Source: Streptomyces sp. 135 (GTDB taxonomy: Bacteria > Actinomycetota > Actinomycetes > Streptomycetales > Streptomycetaceae). From it: a stretch of 64,000 nt of DNA. Shown here piece by piece: positions 50,068 to 58,809 of this stretch (positions within the stretch are counted from its first letter, which is position 1; every line of letters begins with the position of its first letter). The stretch is from contig NZ_CP075691.1 in the NCBI RefSeq assembly GCF_020026305.1, forward strand, positions 3,162,001 through 3,226,000, in the 5' to 3' direction. The notes below the pieces were generated by a model. It had not been told where the DNA came from. It made no database searches and saw only the letters and a program-made list of their open reading frames with translations. Made by a program: the position numbers and the translations under genes.

Positions 50068-51141
50068 ATGGGATCAGCAGTGCTCCATGAAACCGTCACA
50101 ACCAGCGACCGCACGTGCGTCGAGCTGTGCGCCGGAGCCGGCGGCCAGGCTCTTGGCCTCGCGCAGGCCGGCTTCCATCACCAGGCACTGGTAGAGCTCG
50201 ACCGCGACGCCTGCCAGACGCTGCGGCAGAACCGACCGGACTGGAACGTCTTGCAAGCAGACATCCGGTCAGCGGAATGTGAGCGGGCCGCGACCTTGGC
50301 CCGCCCCTGCCTCATGGCGGCCGGGGCGCCGTGTCCGCCCTTCTCGGTCGCCGGCCGACAGCTGGGGCTGCTCGACGAACGTGATCTGATCCCCGCGGTA
50401 CTCGCCCTCGTGCCGACTGTCCAGCCGAGGGCGATCCTCCTCGAGAACGTCAGAGGGCTGCTTCAGGAGAAGTTCTCGGCCTACCGGGCTGACATCCTCC
50501 GCACTCTCTCAAGCCTTGGCTACACCGCAGAGTGGCGTCTGCTGTATGCCCGCGACTTCGGTGTTCCGCAGTTGCGGCCGCGCGCGGTCTTGGTAGGCCT
50601 GGAGACCCAGACCTTCGCCAACTTCCGCTGGCCTGAACCGCTCACGCTCACTACGGAGACAGTCCATGTAGGCGACGTGCTGCGGGAGTCCATGGCATCC
50701 AGGGGCTGGGAACTCGCCGACCCTTGGGCCTCTCAGGCCCAGCGCATCGCGCCGACATTGTGCGGTGGCTCACGGAAGCACGGGGGTCCCGATCTGGGGC
50801 CATCCCGGGCAAGACAGGTTTGGGCGGAGATCGGGGTGAACGGCTCCAGCGTCGCCGATGAGCCCCCATCACCTCATGACCAGCTACCGGTGAAGCTGAC
50901 CGCGAAACAACTCGCTCTACTTCAGGGGTTTCCACCGGACTGGACGTTCGCAGGAGGCAAGACGTCCGTCTGCCGACAAGTGGGCAACGCGTTTCCACCG
51001 CCCATGGCGCGAGCGGTCGGCAGCGCTATCGCGGAGGCCCTGGATCAGACGGGTGCCTCTCCCCGGAGCGCGGATATTCCCCACAGCCGGCGACCCGACG
51101 GACCACCACGCGTCGCGGCCCCTCTTCACCTCACGGCATGA
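50068..51141 (+). CDS. DNA (cytosine-5) methyltransferase B
   Basis: A 357-aa C5-MTase. ATG 50068 is preferred over the longer frame beginning inside the HNH gene; GTG 50080 is possible. Motif I VELCAGAGGQALGLAQAGF, motif IV PCPPFS (nucleophile Cys89), motif VI ENVRG, motif VIII PQLRPRAVLVGL and motif X VGNAFPPPMARAVG are all present. It shares GGSRKHGGPDLGPSRARQVWAEIG with methyltransferase A, so they are paralogues; the other target regions differ, as expected if they modify different strands or sites. Its end overlaps the convergent SNF2 gene by 16 bases. Confidence 0.95.
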   Translation: MGSAVLHETVTTSDRTCVELCAGAGGQALGLAQAGFHHQALVELDRDACQTLRQNRPDWNVLQADIRSAECERAATLARPCLMAAGAPCPPFSVAGRQLGLLDERDLIPAVLALVPTVQPRAILLENVRGLLQEKFSAYRADILRTLSSLGYTAEWRLLYARDFGVPQLRPRAVLVGLETQTFANFRWPEPLTLTTETVHVGDVLRESMASRGWELADPWASQAQRIAPTLCGGSRKHGGPDLGPSRARQVWAEIGVNGSSVADEPPSPHDQLPVKLTAKQLALLQGFPPDWTFAGGKTSVCRQVGNAFPPPMARAVGSAIAEALDQTGASPRSADIPHSRRPDGPPRVAAPLHLTA

Positions 51142-52952
51142 GAATCGATGTGCCGCAGGAGCGCTCGCACATCAGCCATGTCCATACCTGCCGTGAGCGA
51201 GGGCTCCTCCTGAAGATCCGCGAGCTGCTGCACGGATGGATCATCCAGGATCTTCCCCATGAATTCGAGCTTTTCGCCCAACCGCAAGGCAACTACCTCG
51301 TCGATCGTCCCCTCCGCCGCTAGTGCCGTGACCCGTGTCTCTGTTCCAGGGGCAAGCCCGAGCCGGTGAATACGGTCGAGGCTTTGCAAGAACCGGCCTG
51401 CCATGAAGTCACGGTCCACGTACACGGCGTCATGGCATACGTGGTGCAAACTGATTCCCTCACCCAAGGTCGCGGGGTTAGAGAGAAGCACATGACAGTC
51501 AGGGTCTTCCCTGAATCTTTTGAGCTGCTCCTCGCGGTCGGGTGTCCCCCCGTGCACCACCGCTGGCTGGTAAGCGGAGAAGAGCCGCTCCATCGTGGTG
51601 ATGCTTCGCACGAAGGTCGTCCATACCAGCGTCTTCCGCCCCAAAGCCGCGTTCTCCGCGACGATGCTCAGCGCTTCCTTGTACTTCGGGGAGAGCTCAT
51701 AGTCAGGCAGTTGTTTGAGAAGCGAGTAAAGAGAGTCCGTCTGCGGCACTTCCAAAGGTGGAACTCGATAGTCAAGGGGCGCATACCGGCTCTCTCCCTC
51801 CATAAGCAGAGCGGGACTGGTCGCCGCCATGAGCAGGCGCAGCATGGCCTTGCCCAGGGCATCGAAGTCCTCCCGGCCTGCCTCGGCCCGGATGGTGTAA
51901 CGACCGACGAGCGCGTCGTATATCTCTCGGTGCAGAGGTGGCAGTGCTACATGCCGAATGCGCGTTTCGAAGGGGGGGAGCCCGAGTTCGTTCTTGGTGG
52001 TCCGGGTGAACAATGGGCGCAGCACCGTACTCGCATGGGAGAGATCTCCACCGGCTACGGCATTGGTGACCACTCTGCGGCCGTGTCCAGGCCAGACGAA
52101 GGACAACAAGTTCTCCAGGTCGCGCGCTCCGTTGGGGGCGGGCGTTCCGGTGAGGATGAGGCGCCGCCGAGCCAGCGGCCCCAGAGCCATGCAGGCGCTG
52201 CCGTAGATGCCCCGTGCTCCAAGCTTCATGCGGTGCGCCTCGTCGAGGATGATCATCGATGGTGCGCAACGAAGCCAGGTCGCGAGCCCAGCGAGAGAGC
52301 GGTCAAGCCGCTCGTAGTTCACGATCAAGACATCCGTTCCCGGGCCGGGGGTTCCCTTCATAACCCGGGCGGCAAGCGGCTCCTTGAAGCACACCGCGCT
52401 CTCGTAGCCCCATGACTCGTAAGCGGACTTGGGGCTGACGACGAGCAGCCGACTCGCGTCGCCCCGTTCCCGCATCGCGGCGAACACCGCGAGGCCAACA
52501 CGGGTCTTACCCGCCCCTGGCACGGAGAAGTTCGCTCCGTGCCGCAGGGACAGGAGACGCGCGATGTCCCGTCGCTGGAAGTCAGTAAGATCAGCGCGCC
52601 ACTCCGAGCCGAGCTGGTCCAGAACAGTGTCCGCCGTGACGGCAGGAGCCGCGGCGGGCTCCTCCAGCCACTGCTCGGCACGCTCAGCGTCATCGAGCAC
52701 GCCGCCGACAAGGGTCGCCAGCTCTTCTTCCCACTCCACATCAGGGTGAGGCCAGACAGTCAGTGCCTCTAGCCCGGTGAGGAAGTCATCTAGTTCGACT
52801 TCCACTGACAGGAGAGTGCGCTGCCCGGCAGCGGGGAACCGAGCTGCCAGCCTGGCGAAATCGCCTTCATGGCCCGGGGCCGCACGCAGGACGGCACGTG
52901 TGCGGGTGACGTCAGAGGTGATGCGCAGTGATGGTTCCGCGGTCGCGGTCAC
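51126..52952 (-). CDS. SNF2-family superfamily II ATPase
   Basis: A 608-aa DNA translocase-like protein. Walker A is SVPGAGKT (143-150, an unusual G-x-G form), motif Ia VVSPKSAYESW, DEAH box (237-240) in MIILDEAHRM, motif III LILTGTPAPN, and the second lobe includes VVHGGTPDREEQLKRF, LLSNPATLGEGI and the arginine motif DRIHRLG. The N-terminal 115 residues are a separate domain without clear relatives, before a helical joining region. GTG 52952 overlaps the stop of the upstream ParB-like gene (GTGA), so the two are co-translated. It could move DNA or signal between nuclease and methylation state. Confidence 0.92.
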   Translation of the reverse strand: MTATAEPSLRITSDVTRTRAVLRAAPGHEGDFARLAARFPAAGQRTLLSVEVELDDFLTGLEALTVWPHPDVEWEEELATLVGGVLDDAERAEQWLEEPAAAPAVTADTVLDQLGSEWRADLTDFQRRDIARLLSLRHGANFSVPGAGKTRVGLAVFAAMRERGDASRLLVVSPKSAYESWGYESAVCFKEPLAARVMKGTPGPGTDVLIVNYERLDRSLAGLATWLRCAPSMIILDEAHRMKLGARGIYGSACMALGPLARRRLILTGTPAPNGARDLENLLSFVWPGHGRRVVTNAVAGGDLSHASTVLRPLFTRTTKNELGLPPFETRIRHVALPPLHREIYDALVGRYTIRAEAGREDFDALGKAMLRLLMAATSPALLMEGESRYAPLDYRVPPLEVPQTDSLYSLLKQLPDYELSPKYKEALSIVAENAALGRKTLVWTTFVRSITTMERLFSAYQPAVVHGGTPDREEQLKRFREDPDCHVLLSNPATLGEGISLHHVCHDAVYVDRDFMAGRFLQSLDRIHRLGLAPGTETRVTALAAEGTIDEVVALRLGEKLEFMGKILDDPSVQQLADLQEEPSLTAGMDMADVRALLRHIDSHAVR

Positions 52953-54367
52953 ACTCCCTCCTTCCGAACCGATTCACGAAGCCAGGAGACGCCGTCGCCA
53001 GGTGCTTTGATACTGCGCTGGGTCGCTACCGCGAGCTTCGTCAGAGTCTCGCGGAGGTTCAGGACCGCCTCATCGAAAGCCTCCTCATCAAGGCTGCCCG
53101 AAGCCTTGGCGAGCGTGAGGTCTGTGATGCACTGCTCGATGTCCTGGCAGGCATCCGTGATGCGGTCTTGTGCCGCTTGCTTGCGCTTACGGACCCGAGC
53201 GTCCTTGCCCGCGGGCTCCAGGGCGTTCTCGAATGCCTCTTGTGCGGCACTGAACGTCTCGGCGGCCGCCTTGCTGCGCTCGGTGAGCAAGGCGTCTTCC
53301 ACGGTCGTGACGGCCTTCGCTTTCAGAATTATGTCGGTCAGCGCTTTGGCCTGGGCGACCGCAGGCGCAGTGGACTTGACGGTCCGGTTGAGCCCGGGGA
53401 TGGCCACACCTGCCGCCGGGGCGCCGGGTTCCGTCCTCAATGCGGCTGGCAACCTCTTGTCCAAGTAGCGTTCCCTGAAATCGGGTTCGATAAGACGTAC
53501 GTCAGTCTTGGAGAACTCAAGGACGATGGCCGCAAGCCGCGTCTCCTTGAGACGTTCCGCATTGTCCCTGCTTACCAAAGACTCCTTCGAGTACCGGCGA
53601 TACACCTCGCGGAGTTTCTCCTGGTGCTTCTCGAAGTCCAGCAGTCGGAGCCGCGCACGCCCGTCATTTGACCGCTCGATCAGATCGCGGAGGCAGGACA
53701 GAACCCATAGGTCCTGCTCACACGTTTGGGTACGGATGCGGAACTCCCGGGCCACATCCGCGAGCGTACGTCCCGAATGGTGTTGCTCCTCCATGGCCAG
53801 AAGCCGGTTGATGTAAGAGTATTCGCGGCGTTGATCCGGCCGGAGCTGGAGAGACAACTCCACCGAGTTGATGTCGTCCCACGTGCACGACTCGGGCAGC
53901 ACACCGACCCGGATGTTTGTGACACCCAGCTCCTTGAGGGCTGCACGACGCGTGTTGCCATTAACAAGGACACCGTCCCGCGTGATGAGACCGGGTTCCT
54001 TCTGACGGTCGGTGCGAAGGCTTTCCATCAACTCCCTGAAATCGGGGTCTTCCTTGGAAGGGTCCTCCGGCAGCATCCGCAGCAGGTGGTGGAGATAATC
54101 CTGGCTGTCCGGTGCCCAGGGCGACTCATCAAGCAGCTTGTCCCGCTCTAGGTCGTGGCTCCGCTGAGCCTGGATGCGATGTGTGCCCGGGTTGTAGTAG
54201 AGCTCCTCCACCGGCATGTCGATGACCTCGACGTGCAGCGGCTGCGTACGCCACTCAACGGTGAGCGTCTCGCGGACGCCATTCCCGGCCGCGACTTCCT
54301 TGAGCCGCTCATCGACCCGCGTCTTGTTCTCATCCGCTAGTGGCGGCCGGCCAAAGTCCTTACCCAC
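52949..54367 (-). CDS. ParB/Srx-like nuclease-fold protein coupled to the SNF2 gene
   Basis: A 472-aa protein. GTG 54367 is chosen because AAGGAGG is five bases upstream; a longer frame from 54424 lacks one. Residues about 35-150 are ParB/sulfiredoxin-like: VEVIDMPVEELYYNPGTHRIQAQ and DGVLVNGNTRRAALKELGV, with the NGN-RR motif that binds or hydrolyses nucleotides in ParB folds. A helix-turn-helix-like segment follows (SGRTLADVAREFRIRTQTCEQDLWVLSCL), then long helices rich in Lys, Glu and Gln to the end. It precedes and couples to the ATPase. A role in loading on DNA is inference. Confidence 0.85.
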   Translation of the reverse strand: MGKDFGRPPLADENKTRVDERLKEVAAGNGVRETLTVEWRTQPLHVEVIDMPVEELYYNPGTHRIQAQRSHDLERDKLLDESPWAPDSQDYLHHLLRMLPEDPSKEDPDFRELMESLRTDRQKEPGLITRDGVLVNGNTRRAALKELGVTNIRVGVLPESCTWDDINSVELSLQLRPDQRREYSYINRLLAMEEQHHSGRTLADVAREFRIRTQTCEQDLWVLSCLRDLIERSNDGRARLRLLDFEKHQEKLREVYRRYSKESLVSRDNAERLKETRLAAIVLEFSKTDVRLIEPDFRERYLDKRLPAALRTEPGAPAAGVAIPGLNRTVKSTAPAVAQAKALTDIILKAKAVTTVEDALLTERSKAAAETFSAAQEAFENALEPAGKDARVRKRKQAAQDRITDACQDIEQCITDLTLAKASGSLDEEAFDEAVLNLRETLTKLAVATQRSIKAPGDGVSWLRESVRKEGV

Positions 54368-54463
54368 AGGTCCTCCTTGAATTGACAGGGTCGTTACTGC
54401 TGTCGGCCACGCTTCCCGCCCCATGGGAGGAAGCGTGGCCGAGATGACAAGAGGTCGCGCCGC

Positions 54464-55186
54464 CTACTCGGCCGACGGCTTCATAGCTTCACGGATCTTC
54501 GCCCTCGACTCTTCGGGAAGCGACCGGTAATCCGCCCAGAACGCCTCCGCCGCGCTGAACTCCCGCTGGTCGCGCTCCATCCAGAATGAGAGCATCCTGC
54601 GGTCCAGGCCGCTGAGCCCCTCGGCGCGCTTCAGCATGTCCCCGATGTCCGCGGTCACTGCGCCGCGCCCGCCTACCCGGCAGCGGTTGCACTCGGCTAC
54701 GAGCTGCGTCTCCTCAGTACCGTCCGGCAGCCGTACCGCCCGGCGGGCGATGTCGATCTGGGCCGACTCATAGGTGCCGGCGTAGATCTCACCTGGCGCG
54801 ATGCCACACGACCGGCAGAAGTGTCCGTCCCGGGCGAGCACTTCACGCCGCCGGGTCTGAGTGATCGAGGTACCGGGCCGCGTGCCCTTACCCGGCTGCC
54901 ACACCGGCTCCCCCTGCTTCACGAAGCGCTGCTCATGCTGACCGAGGGAAGCGTCCTCACGGTTCGTGTTGATCTGCCAGCCGTGGTCCCGCAGGTCACG
55001 GACCCGGCGGTCGGCCTGACTGACCCCTGGGAAAGCCGCCTTCACGTCCTCCTTGGTGAAGACGTTCCCTTCACCCACCACGGTCACCAGCCACAAGCCG
55101 GCGCGCTTCATCGTGCCGAGCCTCGTGTCCGTCCACGACGGCATCTCCACCACGTACCCCTTACGTCCGGTCTCCTGTGTCCCCAT
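54464..55186 (-). CDS. Winged-helix/zinc protein related to the HNH nuclease, catalytic His motif missing (copy 2)
   Basis: A 240-aa relative of the protein at 49242-49949. The N-terminal domain aligns well: AGLWLVTVVGEGNVFTKEDVKAAFPGVSQADRRVRDLRDHGWQINTNRED against ALWLRDEVGEGG...VFSRARL...QVDRRMRDLRPAGWVIRTNRD. The zinc pairs are present (GHFCRSCG; VAECNRCRVGG) but the GHVNPH block of copy 1 is replaced by IDIARRAVRLPD. It is therefore likely a nonnuclease partner or an altered nuclease. The start is uncertain: ATG 55186 is used; later in-frame starts near 55144-55155 match copy 1 better. Confidence 0.85.
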   Translation of the reverse strand: MGTQETGRKGYVVEMPSWTDTRLGTMKRAGLWLVTVVGEGNVFTKEDVKAAFPGVSQADRRVRDLRDHGWQINTNREDASLGQHEQRFVKQGEPVWQPGKGTRPGTSITQTRRREVLARDGHFCRSCGIAPGEIYAGTYESAQIDIARRAVRLPDGTEETQLVAECNRCRVGGRGAVTADIGDMLKRAEGLSGLDRRMLSFWMERDQREFSAAEAFWADYRSLPEESRAKIREAMKPSAE

Positions 55187-55388
55187 CGAAGCCGAGGGTC
55201 GTTCCGGCTTCAGCCAGCACTAGAGACCCTGACCCAAGGCCACCGCCAAAAGCCAGTCATGACGATGGATTGCGGCGCTGCAAGATGTTGCACTGCCGCA
55301 ATCGACGAAATGCCTATTCAACCTGGCGGCGGGCGGAGCAGTATGGAAGGTCTACGCAAACTTCGAGCACCGGCGGCGAAGGGCTGGC

Positions 55389-56168
55389 ATGACCAAACGA
55401 CCCGCACACAGAATCACGCAACACGGCGGGCCCACGGGGGGAATCAGGGAGGCGTTCTTCGCCGCCTTCAGCGAGATCGTGGAGGCCGTGGCCGTTCCCC
55501 ACAAGGTGATCGCGAGCAAGGCGAGTGTGGGGCTGTCCAGCATCTCCTGCTACAAGGGGGAGCGCGTACCGGACGAGCCGGGACCGCTGGAGCGCATCTA
55601 CAAGGTCCTCGAAGAAGAAGCGCAGGCACGTGACATGAGGCTGCCGCACTCACTGCCACACCTCCTCGCCCTGCGCACGGCCGCCACGGTCGAGAGAACT
55701 GATCCCGATGCCGCCGCGCAAGTTCTTGCCTCTCTCATGCGGCGGCGGCCGGCTTCTGAGGCCTGGACACGAAGTCATAGAAGGCGCATGCTGCATGCCC
55801 GCAGGAAAGCCGCACGTTTGCCGGTACAGGCCAAGGTGCCGGTCCCCCGGCCGATGGGGGACCGGCACCTTGCTCCTGACAAGCACGCCACCGACATCGC
55901 CGACTATCTCCACCACGTGGCGGAGGGCCGGTTTCGGCATGCGCAATTCATCGCGTGGATGCTGGGCATGAACCTGGGCACGCAGGAGTTTCCACAGACT
56001 GTCACCTCGTTCCGCATGGCCGGAGCGGAGGAAGCGATCGAGGCGATGCTCCACGCCGCTGCCGACCGCGAGGACATCCAGGTCCCCATCCGCATCGCCC
56101 TGACACTGCTCGACGAGGACCAAGTCGCCGACGCCCAGACCATATTGGCGGCGATCCAAAACCGCTAA
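55389..56168 (+). CDS. Helix-turn-helix-like regulatory protein of unknown function
   Basis: A 259-aa protein beginning at ATG 55389. Residues about 40-80 have a helix-turn-helix look (VIASKASVGLSSISCYKGERVPDEPGPLERIYKVL), followed by helical segments and a basic centre (SHRRRMLHARRKAARLPVQAK). The C-terminal half is helical and acidic. No family is recognised. It is divergent from the HNH relative, so it may regulate or belong to the island. Composition is like the island rather than the later chromosome. The 202-base gap before it shows no gene. Confidence 0.6.
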   Translation: MTKRPAHRITQHGGPTGGIREAFFAAFSEIVEAVAVPHKVIASKASVGLSSISCYKGERVPDEPGPLERIYKVLEEEAQARDMRLPHSLPHLLALRTAATVERTDPDAAAQVLASLMRRRPASEAWTRSHRRRMLHARRKAARLPVQAKVPVPRPMGDRHLAPDKHATDIADYLHHVAEGRFRHAQFIAWMLGMNLGTQEFPQTVTSFRMAGAEEAIEAMLHAAADREDIQVPIRIALTLLDEDQVADAQTILAAIQNR

Positions 56169-56212
56169 GAACCACTGACTCCGTCCGTGCCGACAAGCGT
56201 GGCGTCTCCCGC

Positions 56213-56842
56213 CTACGCCACGTCAGCCTCCGCCTCGAAGTGCATCTGCGCCCGGTCAAGCGTCTGGTCCGGGTCCCTGCCCTGCGCCTGTAGCCAATGC
56301 AGCAGGTCGGTGATCAAATCCGTGACCGACTCCTCTAGAACTGCGGAAGTCGGCATTACGGCAGAACTCGCGCCGGCCACTCGTCGGTACTCCGCAAGGA
56401 CCAGCGCGGCCCGCCGTACCCGCATGCAGTGGCGGGCCGGCTCAATGGAGAGGTCACACCAGACGGCCTTTCCGGCCTCCGTGAGCAGGGTGCCCCACTC
56501 CTCACACAGGGAGGCCAGCAGGTGGAGGCCACGCCCGCATTCCGCTTCCCCGCACACCACACGCAGAGCCGGCACAGTACGGCTCTTGTCGTGCACCTCC
56601 ACCCGAAGGCGGTCACCTCTCACCTCGAGGACCAGGGCCGCAGACGCCCCTTCACCAACGTGCTTGATGACGTTTGTCACCAGCTCGGTCGCGACCAGTT
56701 CCGCCTCGTCAGCGAGGTCTCGCGCACCCCACTGCTCCAGGGTGCGCTTCACCTCCTTGCGGAGCTGATGCAGCTCCTCAGCCGCCGCCTCAAACGGCAA
56801 GACGCACCGCGGCCGCCTTGCACCCTCTTCGTGAATGGACAT
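56213..56842 (-). CDS. RsbW-like serine kinase/anti-sigma ATPase, extended
   Basis: A 209-aa cytoplasmic protein. ATG 56842 begins it. Residues about 15-140 form a HATPase_c domain with LRKEVKRTLEQWG, N-box VATELVTNVIKHVGEG, LEVRGDRLRVEVHD and the G-box CGRGLHLLASLCEEWG, as in Streptomyces RsbW/BldG-type ATPases. A helical extension (ARHCMRVRRAALVLAEYRRV to DRAQMHFEAEADVA) is unusual. It is divergent from the XRE/DUF397 pair, the common regulator trio of Streptomyces. Confidence 0.85.
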   Translation of the reverse strand: MSIHEEGARRPRCVLPFEAAAEELHQLRKEVKRTLEQWGARDLADEAELVATELVTNVIKHVGEGASAALVLEVRGDRLRVEVHDKSRTVPALRVVCGEAECGRGLHLLASLCEEWGTLLTEAGKAVWCDLSIEPARHCMRVRRAALVLAEYRRVAGASSAVMPTSAVLEESVTDLITDLLHWLQAQGRDPDQTLDRAQMHFEAEADVA

Positions 56843-57056
56843 GGAGAGGCTCCCTCCAGGCCACGCAGCGCTGCGCCTGCCGCATCCGTACGGCTACACC
56901 GCGTAGTGAACTACAGCCAGCATGGCACAGAGAACTCTCGCTATGTAACTTCTCATGAAGACCCTTCGAGTGAATGCACTAGAACGTCAACTCGTCGGCG
57001 CCATAGCCTGATTCCGGCCCTTAGGGTCGGGCGCCCGGCCTCCAGGGAGGAGCTAA

Positions 57057-57902
57057 ATGTCGCTACGGACCACCACACGCCGACGCCAACTAGGCGCCAT
57101 GATGCGAAAACTGCGCGCCCGCAAGGGCCTGACCCTTGAGGAAGCTGGCACCCTCGTCGGGGTGTCCAAGGCAACAGTTAGCCGGTATGAGACGCAGGCC
57201 GGCCCAGTCAAGTGGCTCGTGATCGATGCCCTTTGCCGCGAGTACGCGGCAAGCGATGCCGAACGCCGCGCGGTCGTGGCACTCGCCAAGGATGTCAAGC
57301 AGCAGGGATGGTGGAGATCGTTCACTGACTCGATCCCCGAGAGCATGAACCTCCTCCTCACGCTTGAGGACGAGGCAGTACGAGAGGACCACTTCTCGTG
57401 CGTCTACGTCCCTGGACTGCTGCAGACACGCGCTTACAGCACAGCCGTCCAGTACGCCAACGAAATGCGGCTCGCTCCAGCGGAGATTGAGCGGCTCGTG
57501 AACATCCGCATGAAGCGGCAGGAAATCCTTAACAGAGCGGACCCCCCTCGGCTGTGGGCCATCCTCGACGAGTCCGTCATCCGTCGCGTCGTCGGTTCCC
57601 CCTCAACCATGAGAGGCCAACTCGACCGCCTTCTCGAAGTGAACGAGTCGCCCGGCATCACGCTTCAGGTTCTGCCGTTTTCCAAAGGGGCTCACTCTGC
57701 CGCGCTCGGGAGCTTCGTGATCATCGGCGGTACTGAGCCAGCGCTGGATGTCGTGTACGTCGACCTCCACACGGGCTCACTCTTCCTGGAGAAGGACGAG
57801 GAACTGGAGCGCTACCGGCTTGCGTTCGACTACCTCCGCGCACAAGCGTTGGACATGGAAGCTTCCTCCTCCATGATTCAACGCGTCCGCAAGGAGCTGT
57901 AA
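57057..57902 (+). CDS. XRE-family regulator with DUF5753 sensor domain
   Basis: A 281-aa DNA-binding protein. ATG 57057 follows GGAGGAG. The N-terminal helix-turn-helix is LGAMMRKLRARKGLTLEEAGTLVGVSKATVSRYETQAG, and the C-terminal two-thirds are the DUF5753 domain (ESMNLLLTLEDEAVREDHFSCVYVPGLLQTRAYS to HTGSLFLEKDEELERYRLAFDYL). The gene is tightly coupled to the DUF397 protein after it. The set resembles the WhiJ/AbaA-type modules that tune Streptomyces development and antibiotics. Confidence 0.92.
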   Translation: MSLRTTTRRRQLGAMMRKLRARKGLTLEEAGTLVGVSKATVSRYETQAGPVKWLVIDALCREYAASDAERRAVVALAKDVKQQGWWRSFTDSIPESMNLLLTLEDEAVREDHFSCVYVPGLLQTRAYSTAVQYANEMRLAPAEIERLVNIRMKRQEILNRADPPRLWAILDESVIRRVVGSPSTMRGQLDRLLEVNESPGITLQVLPFSKGAHSAALGSFVIIGGTEPALDVVYVDLHTGSLFLEKDEELERYRLAFDYLRAQALDMEASSSMIQRVRKEL

Positions 57903-58105
57903 TGCCTGTTGAGTGCCTGACGCCCTCAGCCCTCTCGTGGTTCAAGTCTTCGTACAGCGGGGGCAACACCACCGAGTGCCTAGAGGCCGCGTTCCTCCCT
58001 CGTGGCGTCCTTATACGCGACTCCAAGCAGGCGGATGGGCCCCACCTCCTGGTCTCCTCTTCGGCCTGGGCCCGGTTCGTCGCGGTTACGGTCAACCGTT
58101 CCTGA
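57902..58105 (+). CDS. DUF397 small protein
   Basis: A 67-aa protein with the DUF397 signature LSWFKSSYSGGNTTECLEAAFLPRGVLIRDSKQ and FVAVTVNR end. Its ATG shares a base with the stop of the preceding gene (TAATG), so they are translated together. In related trios it binds the partner regulator to block it. Confidence 0.9.
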   Translation: MPVECLTPSALSWFKSSYSGGNTTECLEAAFLPRGVLIRDSKQADGPHLLVSSSAWARFVAVTVNRS

Positions 58106-58202
58106 TGCCGCTGGGCAGCGAGGTCTATGTGTGAGGTCGGCTTCGGGGTGTAACCCGCCGCAAGCACGGTGTGCCGTGAAACGTACGAGAGAGGAAGACC
58201 CC

Positions 58203-58715
58203 TTGCCCTACGCCCCCGAGAACGACCAGGACCGCACGTTCCTCGACCACGCCATCGCCAACTCCCGGCGCGCGCTGGACGACGGCGGCAAGAAGCCCTT
58301 CGGGGCCGTGCTCGTCGTGGGTGGGGAAGTGGTGGGGGACGGGGTCAACTCCGTCGTCGAGATGAGTGATCCGACCGCGCATGCCGAGGTCATGGCCCTG
58401 CGGGACGCCGGGCGGCGGCTCGGGCGGTTCTCCTTCCCGGACGGTGTGCTGTACGCGAGCAGTGAGCCCTGCCCCATGTGCCTCGTCGCCTGTTACTGGG
58501 CCGGGATTCCGCGCGTCGTCTATGGCGCCACCACCCGTGACGCCGCCCTCAACGGGCACGAGGACCTCCAGTTCTATCGCGACGTGGCGTTGCCCAACGC
58601 CGAGCGGCGGCTGGTGGACGAGGTGCCCGTCGACGGTGCGCCGCGGTCGGCCGCGGTGGATGTTCTCGCCGCGTGGGCGGCCGCGCAGCCCGGCCCCATG
58701 GAACCGAAGCTCTGA
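58203..58715 (+). CDS. Nucleoside/nucleobase deaminase (guanine deaminase-like)
   Basis: A 170-aa zinc-dependent cytidine deaminase-fold enzyme. TTG 58203 has GAGGAAG six to seven bases before it; GTG 58176 would add a tail. The active site is TAHAEVMALRDAG (zinc His and catalytic Glu) and SSEPCPMCLVACYWAG (two zinc Cys). The substitution of neighbouring residues points to guanine-type deaminases (GuaD-like) rather than tRNA adenosine deaminases. Genes around it give no pathway clue. Confidence 0.9.
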   Translation: MPYAPENDQDRTFLDHAIANSRRALDDGGKKPFGAVLVVGGEVVGDGVNSVVEMSDPTAHAEVMALRDAGRRLGRFSFPDGVLYASSEPCPMCLVACYWAGIPRVVYGATTRDAALNGHEDLQFYRDVALPNAERRLVDEVPVDGAPRSAAVDVLAAWAAAQPGPMEPKL

Positions 58716-58809
58716 TCCCGGCCGCCGGTTTCCGGCCGCCGCGCGTTAGCCTCGGGCCGAGAGAGCCGAGAGAGAGCCGAGAGAGACTTTGGCGAGAGGT
58801 AGGGCGATC

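Noticed and set aside
47510..55186. BREX, DISARM or Dnd system
   Set aside because: No PglZ, DUF1998, PLD nuclease, DndB or cysteine desulfurase gene. The ParB-like and HNH proteins resemble phosphorothioation partners only at fold level.
47461..58200. Prophage or integrative element
   Set aside because: No integrase, transposase, replication or phage structural gene and no attachment-site repeats found at the edges; transfer is suggested only by gene content and lower GC.
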